Assembly (NCBI RefSeq): GCF_014696675.1
Contig: NZ_JACJQN010000017.1
Span: 62,001 to 126,000, forward strand
Length of the DNA stretch: 64,000 nt
Reading direction: 5' to 3'
DNA from: Phormidium tenue FACHB-1052
GTDB taxonomy: Bacteria > Cyanobacteriota > Cyanobacteriia > Phormidesmidales > Phormidesmidaceae
Within the stretch, counting starts at the first letter, position 1, and the number at the start of each line of letters is the position of its first letter. Under the pieces are notes generated by a model that was not told where the DNA came from, did not search any database, and was given only the letters and a program-made list of their open reading frames with translations. Shown one piece after another: positions 47,444-56,262 of this stretch. A program made the position numbers and the translations under genes.

Positions 47444-47449
47444 CCTCCT
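47444..47449 (-). promoter_or_regulatory. Perfect ribosome-binding site that points to the ATC start
   Basis: AGGAGG on the minus strand (CCTCCT on the plus strand), eight bases before ATC at 47435. It is 41 bases from the GTG at 47402, too far to serve that codon. Confidence 0.7.
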
Positions 47450-47629
47450 AGGGCCAGAAATTTGCATTCAAACTAACGCCAGTAGGATACCCAAAGCGCT
47501 CCAAAATCTTAAGTCTTTTGCCTAATTGTGCCTCTGGCGGCCCAGGCAACAAGCCATTGCCGTCATCGGTGCTAGGATCATGCCAAAGAAACCAAGAAGA
47601 ATGGTAAGAGAGAAAGGACGTAGTCGTAC

Positions 47630-49780
47630 ATGCAAGAATTTGAAAAAACAATCTCCTTCGGTGGTCGCGATATTCACCTGAGGGGTGGGCTGTTGGCTCC
47701 CCAGGCGGGGGGCGCAGTATTGGTACAGTCGGGTGAAACTGCGGTTTTGGTGACCGCAACCCGCTCAGCAGGACGTCAAGGCATCGATTTTTTGCCTCTG
47801 CTGGTTGATTACGAAGAGCGACTTTATGCTGCCGGACGTATTCCTGGCGGGTTTTTGCGGCGGGAGGGCCGTCCCCCTGAGCGGGCTACTTTGATCTGTC
47901 GCCTGATCGATCGCCCCATGCGACCTCTGTTTCCTCAGTGGCTGCGCGACGACATTCAAATTGTCGCCACTACCCTGGCTATGGATGAGCAGGTACCCCC
48001 CGATGTGCTGGCCGCTACCGGCGCGTCGATCGCAGTGCTGCTGGCCAAGATCCCCTTCTACGGCCCCATGGCCGCTGTGCGCGTGGGTCTAGTGGGCGAC
48101 GATTTCATTATCAACCCCACCTATAAAGAGGTCGAAACCGGCGATCTCGACCTAATCGTGGCGGGCTCCCCTGACGGCGTGATCATGGTAGAGGCGGGCG
48201 CTAACCAGCTCCCCGAGGCCGATGTGATTGAGGCCATCGACTTTGGCTATGAAGTTGTCCAAGACCTGATCAAAGCCCAGCTAGAGCTGATCAAAGAGCT
48301 AGGGATTGAGATCGTCACCGAGCAAGAGCCCGAGACCGACCCCACCCTGGCTACTTTCATCGAAGAAAAAACTGCCGCCGCTATCAAAGACGTGCTGAAG
48401 CAGTTTAGCCTCACCAAGCCCGAGCGCGATGAAAAGCTCGACGCCATTAAAGCTGAGCTAGCCACTGCCGTTGACGCCCTAGAGGACGAAAATCCGATCA
48501 AGGTGGCGGTGGCCGAGAACGGTAAAGCCCTGGGTAACACCTACAAATCGATCACCAAAAAGCTGATGCGTCAGCAAATCGTCGCTGACAAGGTGCGGGT
48601 CGATGGTCGTCAGCTCGATGAGGTGCGGCCAATCTCTTGCCGAGTAGGGCTGCTGCCCAAGCGGGTGCATGGTACCGGGCTATTTCAGCGGGGCCTGACC
48701 CAGGTGATGTCGGTCGCCACCCTGGGCACCCCCGGCGATGCCCAAATGATGGATGACCTTCACCCCGATGAAGAGAAGCGCTATCTGCACCACTACAACT
48801 TCCCCCCCTACTCGGTGGGTGAGACGCGGCCAATGCGATCGCCCGGTCGCCGCGAAATTGGCCACGGCGCTCTCGCCGAGCGTGCTCTGGTGCCAGTGCT
48901 ACCTTCCAAGGAAGACTTCCCCTACGTGATTCGGGTGGTATCGGAGGTGTTGTCTTCCAACGGCTCGACCTCTATGGGGTCGGTGTGTGGTTCTACCCTG
49001 TCGCTGATGGATGCTGGCGTGCCGATCACTAAGCCCGTCAGTGGGGCAGCCATGGGCCTGATCAAAGAAGGCGACGAGGTGCGTATTCTCACCGACATCC
49101 AGGGTATCGAAGACTTTTTAGGCGATATGGACTTTAAAGTCGCCGGTACCGACACAGGGATCACCGCCCTACAGATGGATATGAAAATCACCGGCCTGCC
49201 CCTATCGGTGATTGCCGACGCCATCAACCAGGCTAAGCCCGCCCGCCTGCATATTCTTGAGAAAATGCTGGCCACCATCGACACGCCGAGGGCAGAGCTG
49301 TCGCCCTACGCCCCACGCCTGATCAGCTTTAAGATCGATCCTGAGATGATCGGCATGGTGATTGGCCCCGGCGGTAAGAAGATCAAGGCGATTACCGAGC
49401 AAACCGGCGCTAAAGTCGACATCAACGACGATGGCACCGTGACTGTTTCGGCGATCGAAGGTGAAAAAGCCCTTCAGGCTAAAGCCCTAATCGAATCGAT
49501 CGTCTTTAAGCCTGCTGCCGGTGATGTGTTTGTGGGCAAAGTGACCCGCGTTATCCCCATTGGGGCTTTTGTGGAATTTATGCCCGGCCAGGAGGGCATG
49601 GTTCACATTTCGCAACTGGCCGACTATCGGGTAGCTAAGGTCGAAGACGAAATCAATGTCGGCGACGAGGTGATCATCAAAGTGCGTGAAATTGATGGTC
49701 GTGGTCGTGTCAACCTGACCCGCCTCAACATTCACCCCGACGAAGCAGCTGCGGCTCGTGAAGCTGCTGCGCTGCGGTAA
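47630..49780 (+). CDS. pnp: Polynucleotide phosphorylase
   Basis: A 716-residue exoribonuclease that degrades RNA 3' to 5' with phosphate; in cyanobacteria it also adds heteropolymeric tails. Two RNase PH domains (about 10-140 and 310-545), a helical linker between them, then a KH domain ([18 protein letters not shown]) and an S1 domain ([20 protein letters not shown]). All are complete. The start at 47630 gives [15 protein letters not shown], a normal N-terminus. A good terminator follows at 49864. Confidence 0.97.
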   Translation: MQEFEKTISFGGRDIHLRGGLLAPQAGGAVLVQSGETAVLVTATRSAGRQGIDFLPLLVDYEERLYAAGRIPGGFLRREGRPPERATLICRLIDRPMRPLFPQWLRDDIQIVATTLAMDEQVPPDVLAATGASIAVLLAKIPFYGPMAAVRVGLVGDDFIINPTYKEVETGDLDLIVAGSPDGVIMVEAGANQLPEADVIEAIDFGYEVVQDLIKAQLELIKELGIEIVTEQEPETDPTLATFIEEKTAAAIKDVLKQFSLTKPERDEKLDAIKAELATAVDALEDENPIKVAVAENGKALGNTYKSITKKLMRQQIVADKVRVDGRQLDEVRPISCRVGLLPKRVHGTGLFQRGLTQVMSVATLGTPGDAQMMDDLHPDEEKRYLHHYNFPPYSVGETRPMRSPGRREIGHGALAERALVPVLPSKEDFPYVIRVVSEVLSSNGSTSMGSVCGSTLSLMDAGVPITKPVSGAAMGLIKEGDEVRILTDIQGIEDFLGDMDFKVAGTDTGITALQMDMKITGLPLSVIADAINQAKPARLHILEKMLATIDTPRAELSPYAPRLISFKIDPEMIGMVIGPGGKKIKAITEQTGAKVDINDDGTVTVSAIEGEKALQAKALIESIVFKPAAGDVFVGKVTRVIPIGAFVEFMPGQEGMVHISQLADYRVAKVEDEINVGDEVIIKVREIDGRGRVNLTRLNIHPDEAAAAREAAALR

Positions 49781-49784
49781 AGAT

Positions 49785-49863
49785 CGAGATGAGGGGATGG
49801 GAACGGAGAAGATAGGGGAGATTCTCCTGTTTATCCTCTCTATCTCCCTTATCTTCCCCCTGC
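49785..49863. repeat. Purine/pyrimidine-biased element with inverted repeat after pnp
   Basis: A GA-rich half is followed by a CT-rich half. GAAGATAGGGGAGAT (49808-49822) pairs with ATCTCCCTTATCTTC (49842-49856), 14 of 15 positions. It resembles two of the dispersed repeats joined head to head, just before the pnp terminator. Confidence 0.55.
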
Positions 49864-49918
49864 CCCCTGAATCAAACGTTGTACGCTGCAACAATTGATT
49901 CGGGGGTTCTTTTCTTAG
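49864..49918 (+). terminator. Rho-independent terminator of pnp
   Basis: A 12-bp stem with one wobble pair (49864-49875 with 49895-49906) is followed by TTCTTTTCTT. A small inner stem (GTTG/CAAC) sits in the loop. It separates pnp from tpiA. Confidence 0.85.
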
Positions 49919-49969
49919 TACGATGCAGGGATGCAATTTTGTATATCTAGCCTTTAACCTCAAAACACC

Positions 49970-50701
49970 GTGCGCAAAATCGTTATCGCTGGCAACTGGA
50001 AAATGTACAAGACCCAGGGCGAAACCCTGGACTTTCTGCGTCATTTTCTTGGACAACTCGCCGATACCCCCGATGGGCGTGAAATAGTTCTATGCGCGCC
50101 CTTTACGGCCTTGGGAGCCCTGTCTAAAAGTCTGCACGGAGCCAGAATTAGGGTGGGTGCTCAGAACATTCACTGGCTGCCGGAGGGAGCCTTTACTGGC
50201 GAAATCTCGGGGGATATGCTGCGAGAGCTAGGGGTGCGCTACGTGATTGTGGGCCACAGCGAGCGCCGCCAGTACTTTGGCGACACCGATGAAACGGTTA
50301 ACCTGCGCCTGCAAGCGGCACAGAAGTGCGGCCTGATCCCAATTTTGTGCGTCGGTGAAACCAAGAGTCAGCGTGATGCTGGCGAAACTGAGGCGGTGAT
50401 TACCACCCAGATTGAGAAGGGCCTGGTGGATGTTGACCAAAACAATTTGGTGATTGCCTACGAACCAATCTGGGCGATCGGCACGGGCGACACCTGCGAA
50501 GCCGCTGATGCTAACCAGGTGATTGGGGGCATTCGCAAGCTGCTGAAAAATCCTAATATCACTATTCAGTATGGCGGTTCGGTCAAACCCAGCAACGTCG
50601 ATGAGCTGATGGCTCAGCCTGAGATTGACGGTGCCCTGGTGGGTGGTGCTAGCTTAGAACCCGAAAGCTTTGCCCGTATTGTCAACTTTCAATGCCCTTA
50701 G
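49970..50701 (+). CDS. tpiA: Triosephosphate isomerase
   Basis: Interconverts glyceraldehyde 3-phosphate and dihydroxyacetone phosphate in glycolysis and the Calvin cycle. The length of 243 residues is typical of a bacterial enzyme. It starts with GTG at 49970 (read [16 protein letters not shown]). Key residues: Asn and Lys of GNWKM, the catalytic His in [11 protein letters not shown], the catalytic Glu in [11 protein letters not shown], and phosphate-binding YGGSVKPSN and LVGGASLEP. The pnp terminator precedes it, so it has its own promoter in the 50-base gap or shortly before. Confidence 0.97.
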   Translation: MRKIVIAGNWKMYKTQGETLDFLRHFLGQLADTPDGREIVLCAPFTALGALSKSLHGARIRVGAQNIHWLPEGAFTGEISGDMLRELGVRYVIVGHSERRQYFGDTDETVNLRLQAAQKCGLIPILCVGETKSQRDAGETEAVITTQIEKGLVDVDQNNLVIAYEPIWAIGTGDTCEAADANQVIGGIRKLLKNPNITIQYGGSVKPSNVDELMAQPEIDGALVGGASLEPESFARIVNFQCP

Positions 50702-50816
50702 CTCATGCTTTTTCCGGTCATGCTGGTAAAAACAGGTTTGGGAGTTGGGCAGAGAACGGTTGGCGGTAGCTTAAGTCAATCTCTGGTCAGATAGGGCATT
50801 GGTTGGGTCGATAGCT

Positions 50817-51578
50817 TTAGGTTGCTGGTTGATCAGCGACGCTTTCAGAAGGGTTGGGGTCGCAGCCTTGGGAAGGGTTGATGGGCTGCACGTAGCCCTG
50901 GTTGTAGGTGCTGCCATCGGGCATGGTGGCAAACTCTAGGTGCGCCCCGGTGAGATTGGCGTTGGTTAAGTCGGCTTCGTAGAGGTCGGCGTAGCGGAGG
51001 TCTGCCCCGCGTAGATCGGCGTTTGACAGATCGGCCTGGCGCAAAACGGCCCCGTAGAGGCTGGCCTCTGACAGATCAGCCTGGTGCATTTGGGCTGAGC
51101 AGAGGGCGGCGTCGCGCAACTCCGCCTGGGTGAGGGACGCGTTGGTAAGGTTAGCCTTAACAAGGCTGGCGTGTAACATTTGAGCTTGGCTGAGGTCGGC
51201 TTGCAACAGATTAGCTTCGGAAAGGTCTGCCCCCTGAAGGTTGGCCTGATGGAGGGTGGCTTGGGTGAGATTTGCTCTGTGCAGGACGGCGTTGATCAAT
51301 TGAGTGCCGGTCAAGTTGGCTCTGGTCATATTGGCCTCTCGAAAATTTCTGCGGCTGAGGTCTTGACTGCTGAGATCGGCGGCGGCTAAATCGCACTGCT
51401 GACAGCGGCGATCGCGCGGAGAGTCCACGGTCTGGGCTGTGGATGCGGTCTCTGTGCCGCCATCCCCTGCGGCTTCTAGGGTTTGATAACGGCTGAGTTG
51501 TTCATCTGCTACACGCCAGGCGGTGGGGATTACAGCGGTTAAAAGTACGAGCAGGCTGACAAAAATGTTCCACCGCAT
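50817..51578 (-). CDS. Pentapeptide-repeat protein with N-terminal membrane anchor
   Basis: About 253 residues from the ATG at 51578. A hydrophobic N-terminus (IFVSLLVLLTAVIPTAW) is followed by a polar stretch with a CxxC (RRCQQCDLA), then some 28 pentapeptide repeats of the A(D/N)LxX type (ANLTQATLHQANLQGADLS), which fold into a right-handed beta helix. The helix should lie in the periplasm or lumen if the N-terminus is a signal. The C-terminal part has a short non-repeat stretch with one Cys. A GTG at 51632 would add 18 residues. Function unknown. The divergent neighbour and another pentapeptide gene follow across a palindrome. Confidence 0.85.
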   Translation of the reverse strand: MRWNIFVSLLVLLTAVIPTAWRVADEQLSRYQTLEAAGDGGTETASTAQTVDSPRDRRCQQCDLAAADLSSQDLSRRNFREANMTRANLTGTQLINAVLHRANLTQATLHQANLQGADLSEANLLQADLSQAQMLHASLVKANLTNASLTQAELRDAALCSAQMHQADLSEASLYGAVLRQADLSNADLRGADLRYADLYEADLTNANLTGAHLEFATMPDGSTYNQGYVQPINPSQGCDPNPSESVADQPAT

Positions 51579-51716
51579 AGTTTGAACTGGGTTGCTGGGT
51601 ATTGGTGTTCCAATACTCAAAGGCAAAAGCACCGATCAGGAGCGATCGCATCAAGTTTTGATAGGAGTTAAGCCTTTCCTTGTAAAGGATCCTAGCTTTT
51701 CAAGCAGATAGCCAGC

Positions 51717-51738
51717 ATGTCCGTATTTATACGGACAT
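51717..51738. promoter_or_regulatory. Operator-like 22-base inverted repeat
   Basis: ATGTCCGTAT-TT-ATACGGACAT, two perfect 10-base arms around TT, in the divergent gap between the pentapeptide gene (start 51578) and the gene at 51866. There is no T-run on either side, so a terminator is unlikely; a binding site for a dimeric repressor fits better. Confidence 0.5.
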
Positions 51739-51865
51739 AGTCCTAAGGTTTCATCAAAGTATCACAGAGTACCATCGGTGAATTCGCAGTTCCTTGCTGG
51801 TCTATTGCGTATTCTGAAGGAGATCTCCTGGGGGGTGATTTATTCACCTCAGTGTGTTCTCTGTT

Positions 51866-52633
51866 ATGAATAACTCTCCCTTTCGTCGTATTGTCTTGCC
51901 AGCGCTGCTAGCCTCTAGTGCTGGGTTTGCGGCGCTTACCTGGCCGATGGCCTCCGATCGCGCCGTCCAGCTCTCGGAGCAGCTACCCCAGCCCCTCAGC
52001 TACTGGGTCGACTCAGCTCTGATCACCAATCAGCACAAGGAATTTTCGATCCGCTACATTGGCTTTGCCATCCTGTCGAGCGTTGCGATCGGAGTCGGTA
52101 CCGCTAAGGCCATGCGTGTTCGGCAGGGCCGAATGCAGCGCCATCAGGGGTTGCTCGATCAGGTTCTGCTAGCGGATGACCAGCAGGAGGACTTTGGGGG
52201 CGATCGCCTGCCTACCGCCGATCCCATCCAATCGCCTTCTCCTGACCCGGCTGCAGTCAGCCACGCCGCCGCGCTGACTGCAACTACCGCTAACGCGGCC
52301 CTAACCCTTGACTGGGATAGTCTGCTGTCGGCTACCCCTGATGTCCAGGCCAATGGGGAGCTGATGTCTAGCCCTATGGATGAGCAGGTGCTTTACCACA
52401 TTCAAGGTGCCGATCAGTGTCGCAGTTTGGCCCTTGCCATTGAGGGTGAGTACTACCGCTATTACCGCAACCGCCCCGATTTAGACAAAGCTCGAACCTT
52501 GGTACAACAACTCCATCAGCAAGGCAAACGCGCCCTTGCCACCTGGGATGACAACGGCTATGTGGTTTGGATCCATCAGTCCGAACGACCGCAGCAGGCC
52601 GTTCCTTGGCTAGGGCGTTTAGCCACGAGCTAG
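51866..52633 (+). CDS. Membrane-anchored protein of unknown function
   Basis: A 255-residue protein from the ATG at 51866. It has a hydrophobic N-terminus (IVLPALLASSAGFAALTW) and a second hydrophobic stretch (IGFAILSSVAIGVGTA), an Ala/Asp-rich linker (about 95-165), and a C-terminal domain (about 170-245) with QCRSLALAIEGEYYRYY and ALATWDDNGYVVWIHQ. I do not recognise the domain. It lies between two pentapeptide genes and reads in the same direction as the second, 41 bases away. Confidence 0.68.
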   Translation: MNNSPFRRIVLPALLASSAGFAALTWPMASDRAVQLSEQLPQPLSYWVDSALITNQHKEFSIRYIGFAILSSVAIGVGTAKAMRVRQGRMQRHQGLLDQVLLADDQQEDFGGDRLPTADPIQSPSPDPAAVSHAAALTATTANAALTLDWDSLLSATPDVQANGELMSSPMDEQVLYHIQGADQCRSLALAIEGEYYRYYRNRPDLDKARTLVQQLHQQGKRALATWDDNGYVVWIHQSERPQQAVPWLGRLATS

Positions 52634-52674
52634 GGGTGCAAGCCCAATAGGCAAAAGTCGGTTGATCACTAACG

Positions 52675-53724
52675 ATGTTCCTAGGCAATGTTGAGCAATA
52701 CGCAGGCATGAATCTCAAAACGCTAGAAAATCTTTGGACGGCCTTTGTGGAGGGGGAGCGAGACTTTACCGGCATAAATCTAGCTGGAGCCGACCTCAAC
52801 CACTGGAGTTTAGCCAGGGTCGATTTCTGGGGGGCTGATTTTAGCGGGGCAAATCTCACCCAGGCTAACTTTCGTCGGGCTAACCTAAAGCAGACCCAGT
52901 TCTCTAACGCCAAACTGGTGGGAGCCGACCTCCGTTGGGCCGATCTACGGGAGGCTGTGCTCACCGGAGCCGACCTTGACAATGCGCGTTTAGAAGGTGC
53001 TCTCTACAATGCTCAAACCCAGTTTCCTGAAGGGTTTAACCCTGGGCAGGCCCGGATGTGGAGCCTAGCACCGGGGGCTGCCCTGGCGACCAAAGATTTG
53101 CGAGAGCGCGATCTGGGGGGCACCGACTTAACCGCTGCTGACCTCAGCGGGGCGCTACTGGTGAATAGCCAGCTGTTTGGCGCGGTGCTGAGACGCAGCA
53201 ACCTGCTCAGCGCTCTGATTGGCGATAGCGACCTGCGCTACGCTGATCTGCGTCAGGCCACGCTGATGCTAGCCGACCTGCGCGGGTCAGACCTGCGACA
53301 TAGCGACCTGGGCCAGGCCAATCTGATCGGGGCCAATCTGCGCGGATGTCAGCTAGCCCATGCCAATTTAGACGGTGCCCTTTACTCCGATAGCACCCAG
53401 TTTCCGCGAGGGTTCCAGGTGCCTGAAACGCTGCACTACCTGGCCCCTGGCGCATCTCTGTGGGGTGCTGACCTCAGTGGAGCCAGGCTAACTGGGGTAG
53501 ATCTCAGCAGGGCTGACCTCTCTGGGGCCAACCTCATGCACGCTGATCTGTGGGGTGCTTGTCTAGCCGACGCTGACCTCAGCGGAGCAAACCTATTGGG
53601 AGCGAACTTGCTGGGAACCGACTTGACCGGGGCTAATCTCAACCAAACCAACCTGATGCAGGCGATTATCGACACGCCAGGAGACTTAGTGGGAAAGATT
53701 ACCTTTGATGGTCAGTCAGCCTAG
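52675..53724 (+). CDS. Pentapeptide-repeat protein
   Basis: A 349-residue protein (338 if the ATG at 52708, MNLKTLENLWTAF, is the start; neither has a strong ribosome-binding site). After a short helical N-terminus come three blocks of pentapeptide repeats (LAGADLNHWSLARVDFWGAD and so on), split by two similar non-repeat inserts with YNAQTQFPEGFNPGQ and YSDSTQFPRGFQVPE. Such inserts are frequent in cyanobacterial members. There is no export signal. The fold is a right-handed beta helix; function is unknown. Confidence 0.87.
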   Translation: MFLGNVEQYAGMNLKTLENLWTAFVEGERDFTGINLAGADLNHWSLARVDFWGADFSGANLTQANFRRANLKQTQFSNAKLVGADLRWADLREAVLTGADLDNARLEGALYNAQTQFPEGFNPGQARMWSLAPGAALATKDLRERDLGGTDLTAADLSGALLVNSQLFGAVLRRSNLLSALIGDSDLRYADLRQATLMLADLRGSDLRHSDLGQANLIGANLRGCQLAHANLDGALYSDSTQFPRGFQVPETLHYLAPGASLWGADLSGARLTGVDLSRADLSGANLMHADLWGACLADADLSGANLLGANLLGTDLTGANLNQTNLMQAIIDTPGDLVGKITFDGQSA

Positions 53725-53792
53725 GCGTGAGAATGGGTTGCGAGGTTAGAGGGGTGACCCTAAAACCCTATGCCTTTGCCCCTATCCTCGGC

Positions 53793-54956
53793 TCACAGCA
53801 ATGCCATCTGGCTACCGTCACCAGGCGTCTCGTCGTAGCCTAGATGGCGGCGGGCGGCAAGGGTAACCACTCGGCCCCGGGGAGTGCGCTGTAGGTAGCC
53901 AATTTGCAGCAGGTAAGGCTCGTAGACTTCCTCAATGGTCTGGGGGTCTTCGCCGGTGGAGGCGGCCATGGTGTCGAGACCAACGGGGCCACCGCCAAAG
54001 TTTTCGATCATCACTGACAGCAGGCGGCGATCGGTCCAGTCGAGGCCGCAGGGGTCAACGTTAAAAAGTTCTAGTGCTTCGGCGGCTAGGGCGGCGGTGA
54101 TGGGGCCTGCCCGCTTCACTTCGGCATAGTCGCGTACTCGCCGCAGCAGGCGATTGGCGATGCGGGGTGTGCCTCGGGCGCGGCGGGCAATTTCTTCGGC
54201 TCCGGCGGGTTCGATGGGAGTTTTTAAGACGTCGGCGGTGCGCAGCACAATGGGCTTAAGCTCATCGATTTCGTAGAAGCGCAGCCGCTGGATCAGCCCG
54301 AAGCGATCGCGCAGCGGCGAGCTCAGCGCCCCTACCCGCGTCGTTGCTCCCACCAGAGTAAAGGGGCACAGTGGAATGCTGCGAGTGCGGGCCGACTGCC
54401 CTTTGCCGATGGTGATATCCAGTCGCGAGTCTTCCATTGCCGGGTAAAGAATTTCTTCGGTGACCCGGGGCAGCCGGTGAATTTCGTCAATAAACAGCAC
54501 ATCCCCTGGCTTGAGATTGACCAGCAGTCCAGCAATATCGCGAGGCCGCTCTAGGGCAGGGGCCGTGGTGATTTTGCAGGTCACCCCCATTTCCTGGGCC
54601 AAAATTAGCGCCATGGTGGTTTTGCCCAACCCTGGCGGCCCATACAACAGCAAATGGTCGAGCGGCTCTTGCCGCGACTGAGCCGCCTGAATGGCAATGC
54701 CCAGGACTTCTTTAAGGGATGCCTGGCCAATGTAGTCTTGCAGTCGCTGGGGCCGCAGGGTGTCTTCAGGGGCAGTTGACGATGGTGCCTGGGTATCTGG
54801 TTCATCCCCCAAATCTTCTGGCTGCATCTCTCCACCCTTGACTAGGGAGAGCAGCGGCTGTAGATCAGCCGCTTCGGCGGGTTGGACTGGCAGCTTAGAC
54901 TGAGCCCGCTTGGGCTTGGCCGAATCGTCGGACGTGTGAGAAGAAACAATGGCCAT
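53793..54956 (-). CDS. ruvB: Holliday junction branch migration helicase RuvB
   Basis: A 387-residue AAA+ motor that drives branch migration with RuvA in recombinational repair. Motifs: [11 protein letters not shown], Walker [10 protein letters not shown], Walker [10 protein letters not shown], sensor 1 LVGATTRVG, the arginine-finger region [17 protein letters not shown], and the C-terminal winged-helix domain (from about 300). The first 60 residues are a variable Ser/Pro-rich extension often seen in cyanobacteria, so the start (54956) is less certain than the core. Confidence 0.96.
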   Translation of the reverse strand: MAIVSSHTSDDSAKPKRAQSKLPVQPAEAADLQPLLSLVKGGEMQPEDLGDEPDTQAPSSTAPEDTLRPQRLQDYIGQASLKEVLGIAIQAAQSRQEPLDHLLLYGPPGLGKTTMALILAQEMGVTCKITTAPALERPRDIAGLLVNLKPGDVLFIDEIHRLPRVTEEILYPAMEDSRLDITIGKGQSARTRSIPLCPFTLVGATTRVGALSSPLRDRFGLIQRLRFYEIDELKPIVLRTADVLKTPIEPAGAEEIARRARGTPRIANRLLRRVRDYAEVKRAGPITAALAAEALELFNVDPCGLDWTDRRLLSVMIENFGGGPVGLDTMAASTGEDPQTIEEVYEPYLLQIGYLQRTPRGRVVTLAARRHLGYDETPGDGSQMALL

Positions 54957-55025
54957 AGGGGAGCCTAGGGGGCGGCCCCCCCATGATACTGTGGTGCATT
55001 TGCACTATCAAGCCATTGGCTGGCT

Positions 55026-55235
55026 CTACAGCAGGATGAGCAGACCGAGGCTAAAGCCAAGCATGCCCAAGATCACTGATCCCAGGCCCGTAGGTTTTGG
55101 TTCTGGGGAGAGGCTCAGGTCTTTTTCAAAATCGCATTTGAGGCAGTGGTACACCGTGGGCTTATATTCCACAATGCTGTGAACACCGCACTCGGGACAC
55201 TGCACGCTGGGCGGGGTGAGGGTAGATACAGTCAT
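55026..55235 (-). CDS. Small zinc-ribbon protein with C-terminal membrane anchor
   Basis: A 69-residue protein. Two Cys pairs (CPECG and CLKCD, 17 residues apart) form a zinc ribbon. The last 18 residues are hydrophobic (LGSVILGMLGFSLGLLILL), so the ribbon would be tail-anchored, facing the cytoplasm. No family assigned. It lies behind ruvB across a 69-base gap on the same strand. Confidence 0.72.
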   Translation of the reverse strand: MTVSTLTPPSVQCPECGVHSIVEYKPTVYHCLKCDFEKDLSLSPEPKPTGLGSVILGMLGFSLGLLILL

Positions 55236-55400
55236 GGCTACACACCTAATGGGTAAACGGGCAACCAGGGAAATCTCCAGATTGGGCTGAAGACTCGCTC
55301 AACAGCAGAGAACACACCAACAGCATGGAACGAATGTCCTAACTGCGCCAGGGGAAAAACTTCTGAAAAATTCTGCTCTAAATTCAGGAGTTATCTGCCG

Positions 55401-55550
55401 ATGTGCAAACGCAATGTGCAAATGCAATCGCCTTGCTGGGGCTTGTGGGGTAACCAACCTGTCCGTGCCTGCGGGTCTTACCGACCAAACCCGACTAAAT
55501 CCGATGGCCGTTACTTCTGCTCTAAGGGCAAGCTGGGCCAAGTGATTTAG
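55401..55550 (+). CDS. Candidate 49-residue Cys-containing small protein
   Basis: An ATG at 55401 follows AGGAG by ten bases. The frame encodes 49 residues, beginning MCKRNVQMQSPCWGLWG, with four Cys (2, 12, 27 and 41) and a basic C-terminal half (PTKSDGRYFCSKGKL). It ends 11 bases before the membrane protein at 55562, as if in one unit. I do not recognise it. The spread of Cys could bind a metal, but chance cannot be excluded; a longer minus-strand frame (55299-55541) covers the same DNA without supporting signals. The rest of 55236-55561 shows no other gene. Confidence 0.4.
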   Translation: MCKRNVQMQSPCWGLWGNQPVRACGSYRPNPTKSDGRYFCSKGKLGQVI

Positions 55551-55561
55551 CGAATATAGCT

Positions 55562-56218
55562 ATGCCCGCACCAAAATTTTTAAGACAGGCCGCGATCGCC
55601 CTGATTGGCTTTGAGGTAGGGCTGGCTTTCGCCTATTTGGCCCTGATTGGTCTACGGGGCGAGGCGGGGCCATTTGACTTTGACGGGTTGCGATCGCTGC
55701 CCTCTTGGCTACAGGCGATCCTGCTGAGTGCTATCGGGCTTCTCTGTGTGGGTTTGCTGCGCCATCGACGGCCCATGTCTAAGCCGTCCTGGTTGTTGCC
55801 CAGCACGTTAGCACTGCTCTGTTTCTTCGGCGCTGTGGATGAATTGCTCAAGTTCCACCTCACCCTGGGGCAGGTGGACTGGAAATTGATCTACCTCAGC
55901 CTCTTGATGGCGATTGTGGTGTTGGGATTTAGAGATTTAGTCTGGCTATGGCGTACCCACCGGCTCACGGTGCTCTGGGGGCTGGCGGGGCTAGTAATCT
56001 TCTTGCTGGGCGGGTTTGGGGCCGAGCTGGCCAAGGATGCGATCGCGCCAGCGCTATCTACCCGCTTCTCATCTGAAACCGTATTTGTAATCGAACATCT
56101 CCGCATCACCCTAGAGGAATTGGCAGAACTCCTAGGTGAAACCATTATTCTCTATGCCATAGCCTGTTTCGCCCAGCAGGTCTTACCTTCCCAGACGCAA
56201 AGGCTCAAACATCCCTAA
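55562..56218 (+). CDS. Six-helix membrane protein of unknown function
   Basis: A 218-residue protein with about six hydrophobic segments (IALIGFEVGLAFAYLALIGL, LQAILLSAIGLLCVGLL, PSTLALLCFFGAVDELL, LIYLSLLMAIVVLGF, LWGLAGLVIFLLGGFG, LGETIILYAIACFAQ). Charged residues within the third and sixth segments (DELLKFH; EELAELLGE) hint at a polar centre. I do not recognise a family. It may follow the small ORF at 55401 in one transcript, and converges on the GldG-like gene. Confidence 0.68.
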   Translation: MPAPKFLRQAAIALIGFEVGLAFAYLALIGLRGEAGPFDFDGLRSLPSWLQAILLSAIGLLCVGLLRHRRPMSKPSWLLPSTLALLCFFGAVDELLKFHLTLGQVDWKLIYLSLLMAIVVLGFRDLVWLWRTHRLTVLWGLAGLVIFLLGGFGAELAKDAIAPALSTRFSSETVFVIEHLRITLEELAELLGETIILYAIACFAQQVLPSQTQRLKHP

Positions 56219-56262
56219 TGCCGTCTCTGCTTTTTGCCTTCCAGCCGGCCTGAGCAGGCGTT

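Noticed and set aside
50817..53724. Short DNA repeats in the pentapeptide genes as a mobile or satellite element
   Set aside because: They follow the codon pattern of A(D/N)LxX protein repeats and stay in frame, so they are protein repeats.
55299..55541. 80-codon minus-strand frame before the zinc-ribbon gene
   Set aside because: No supporting ribosome-binding site; the shorter plus-strand frame at 55401 has better signals.
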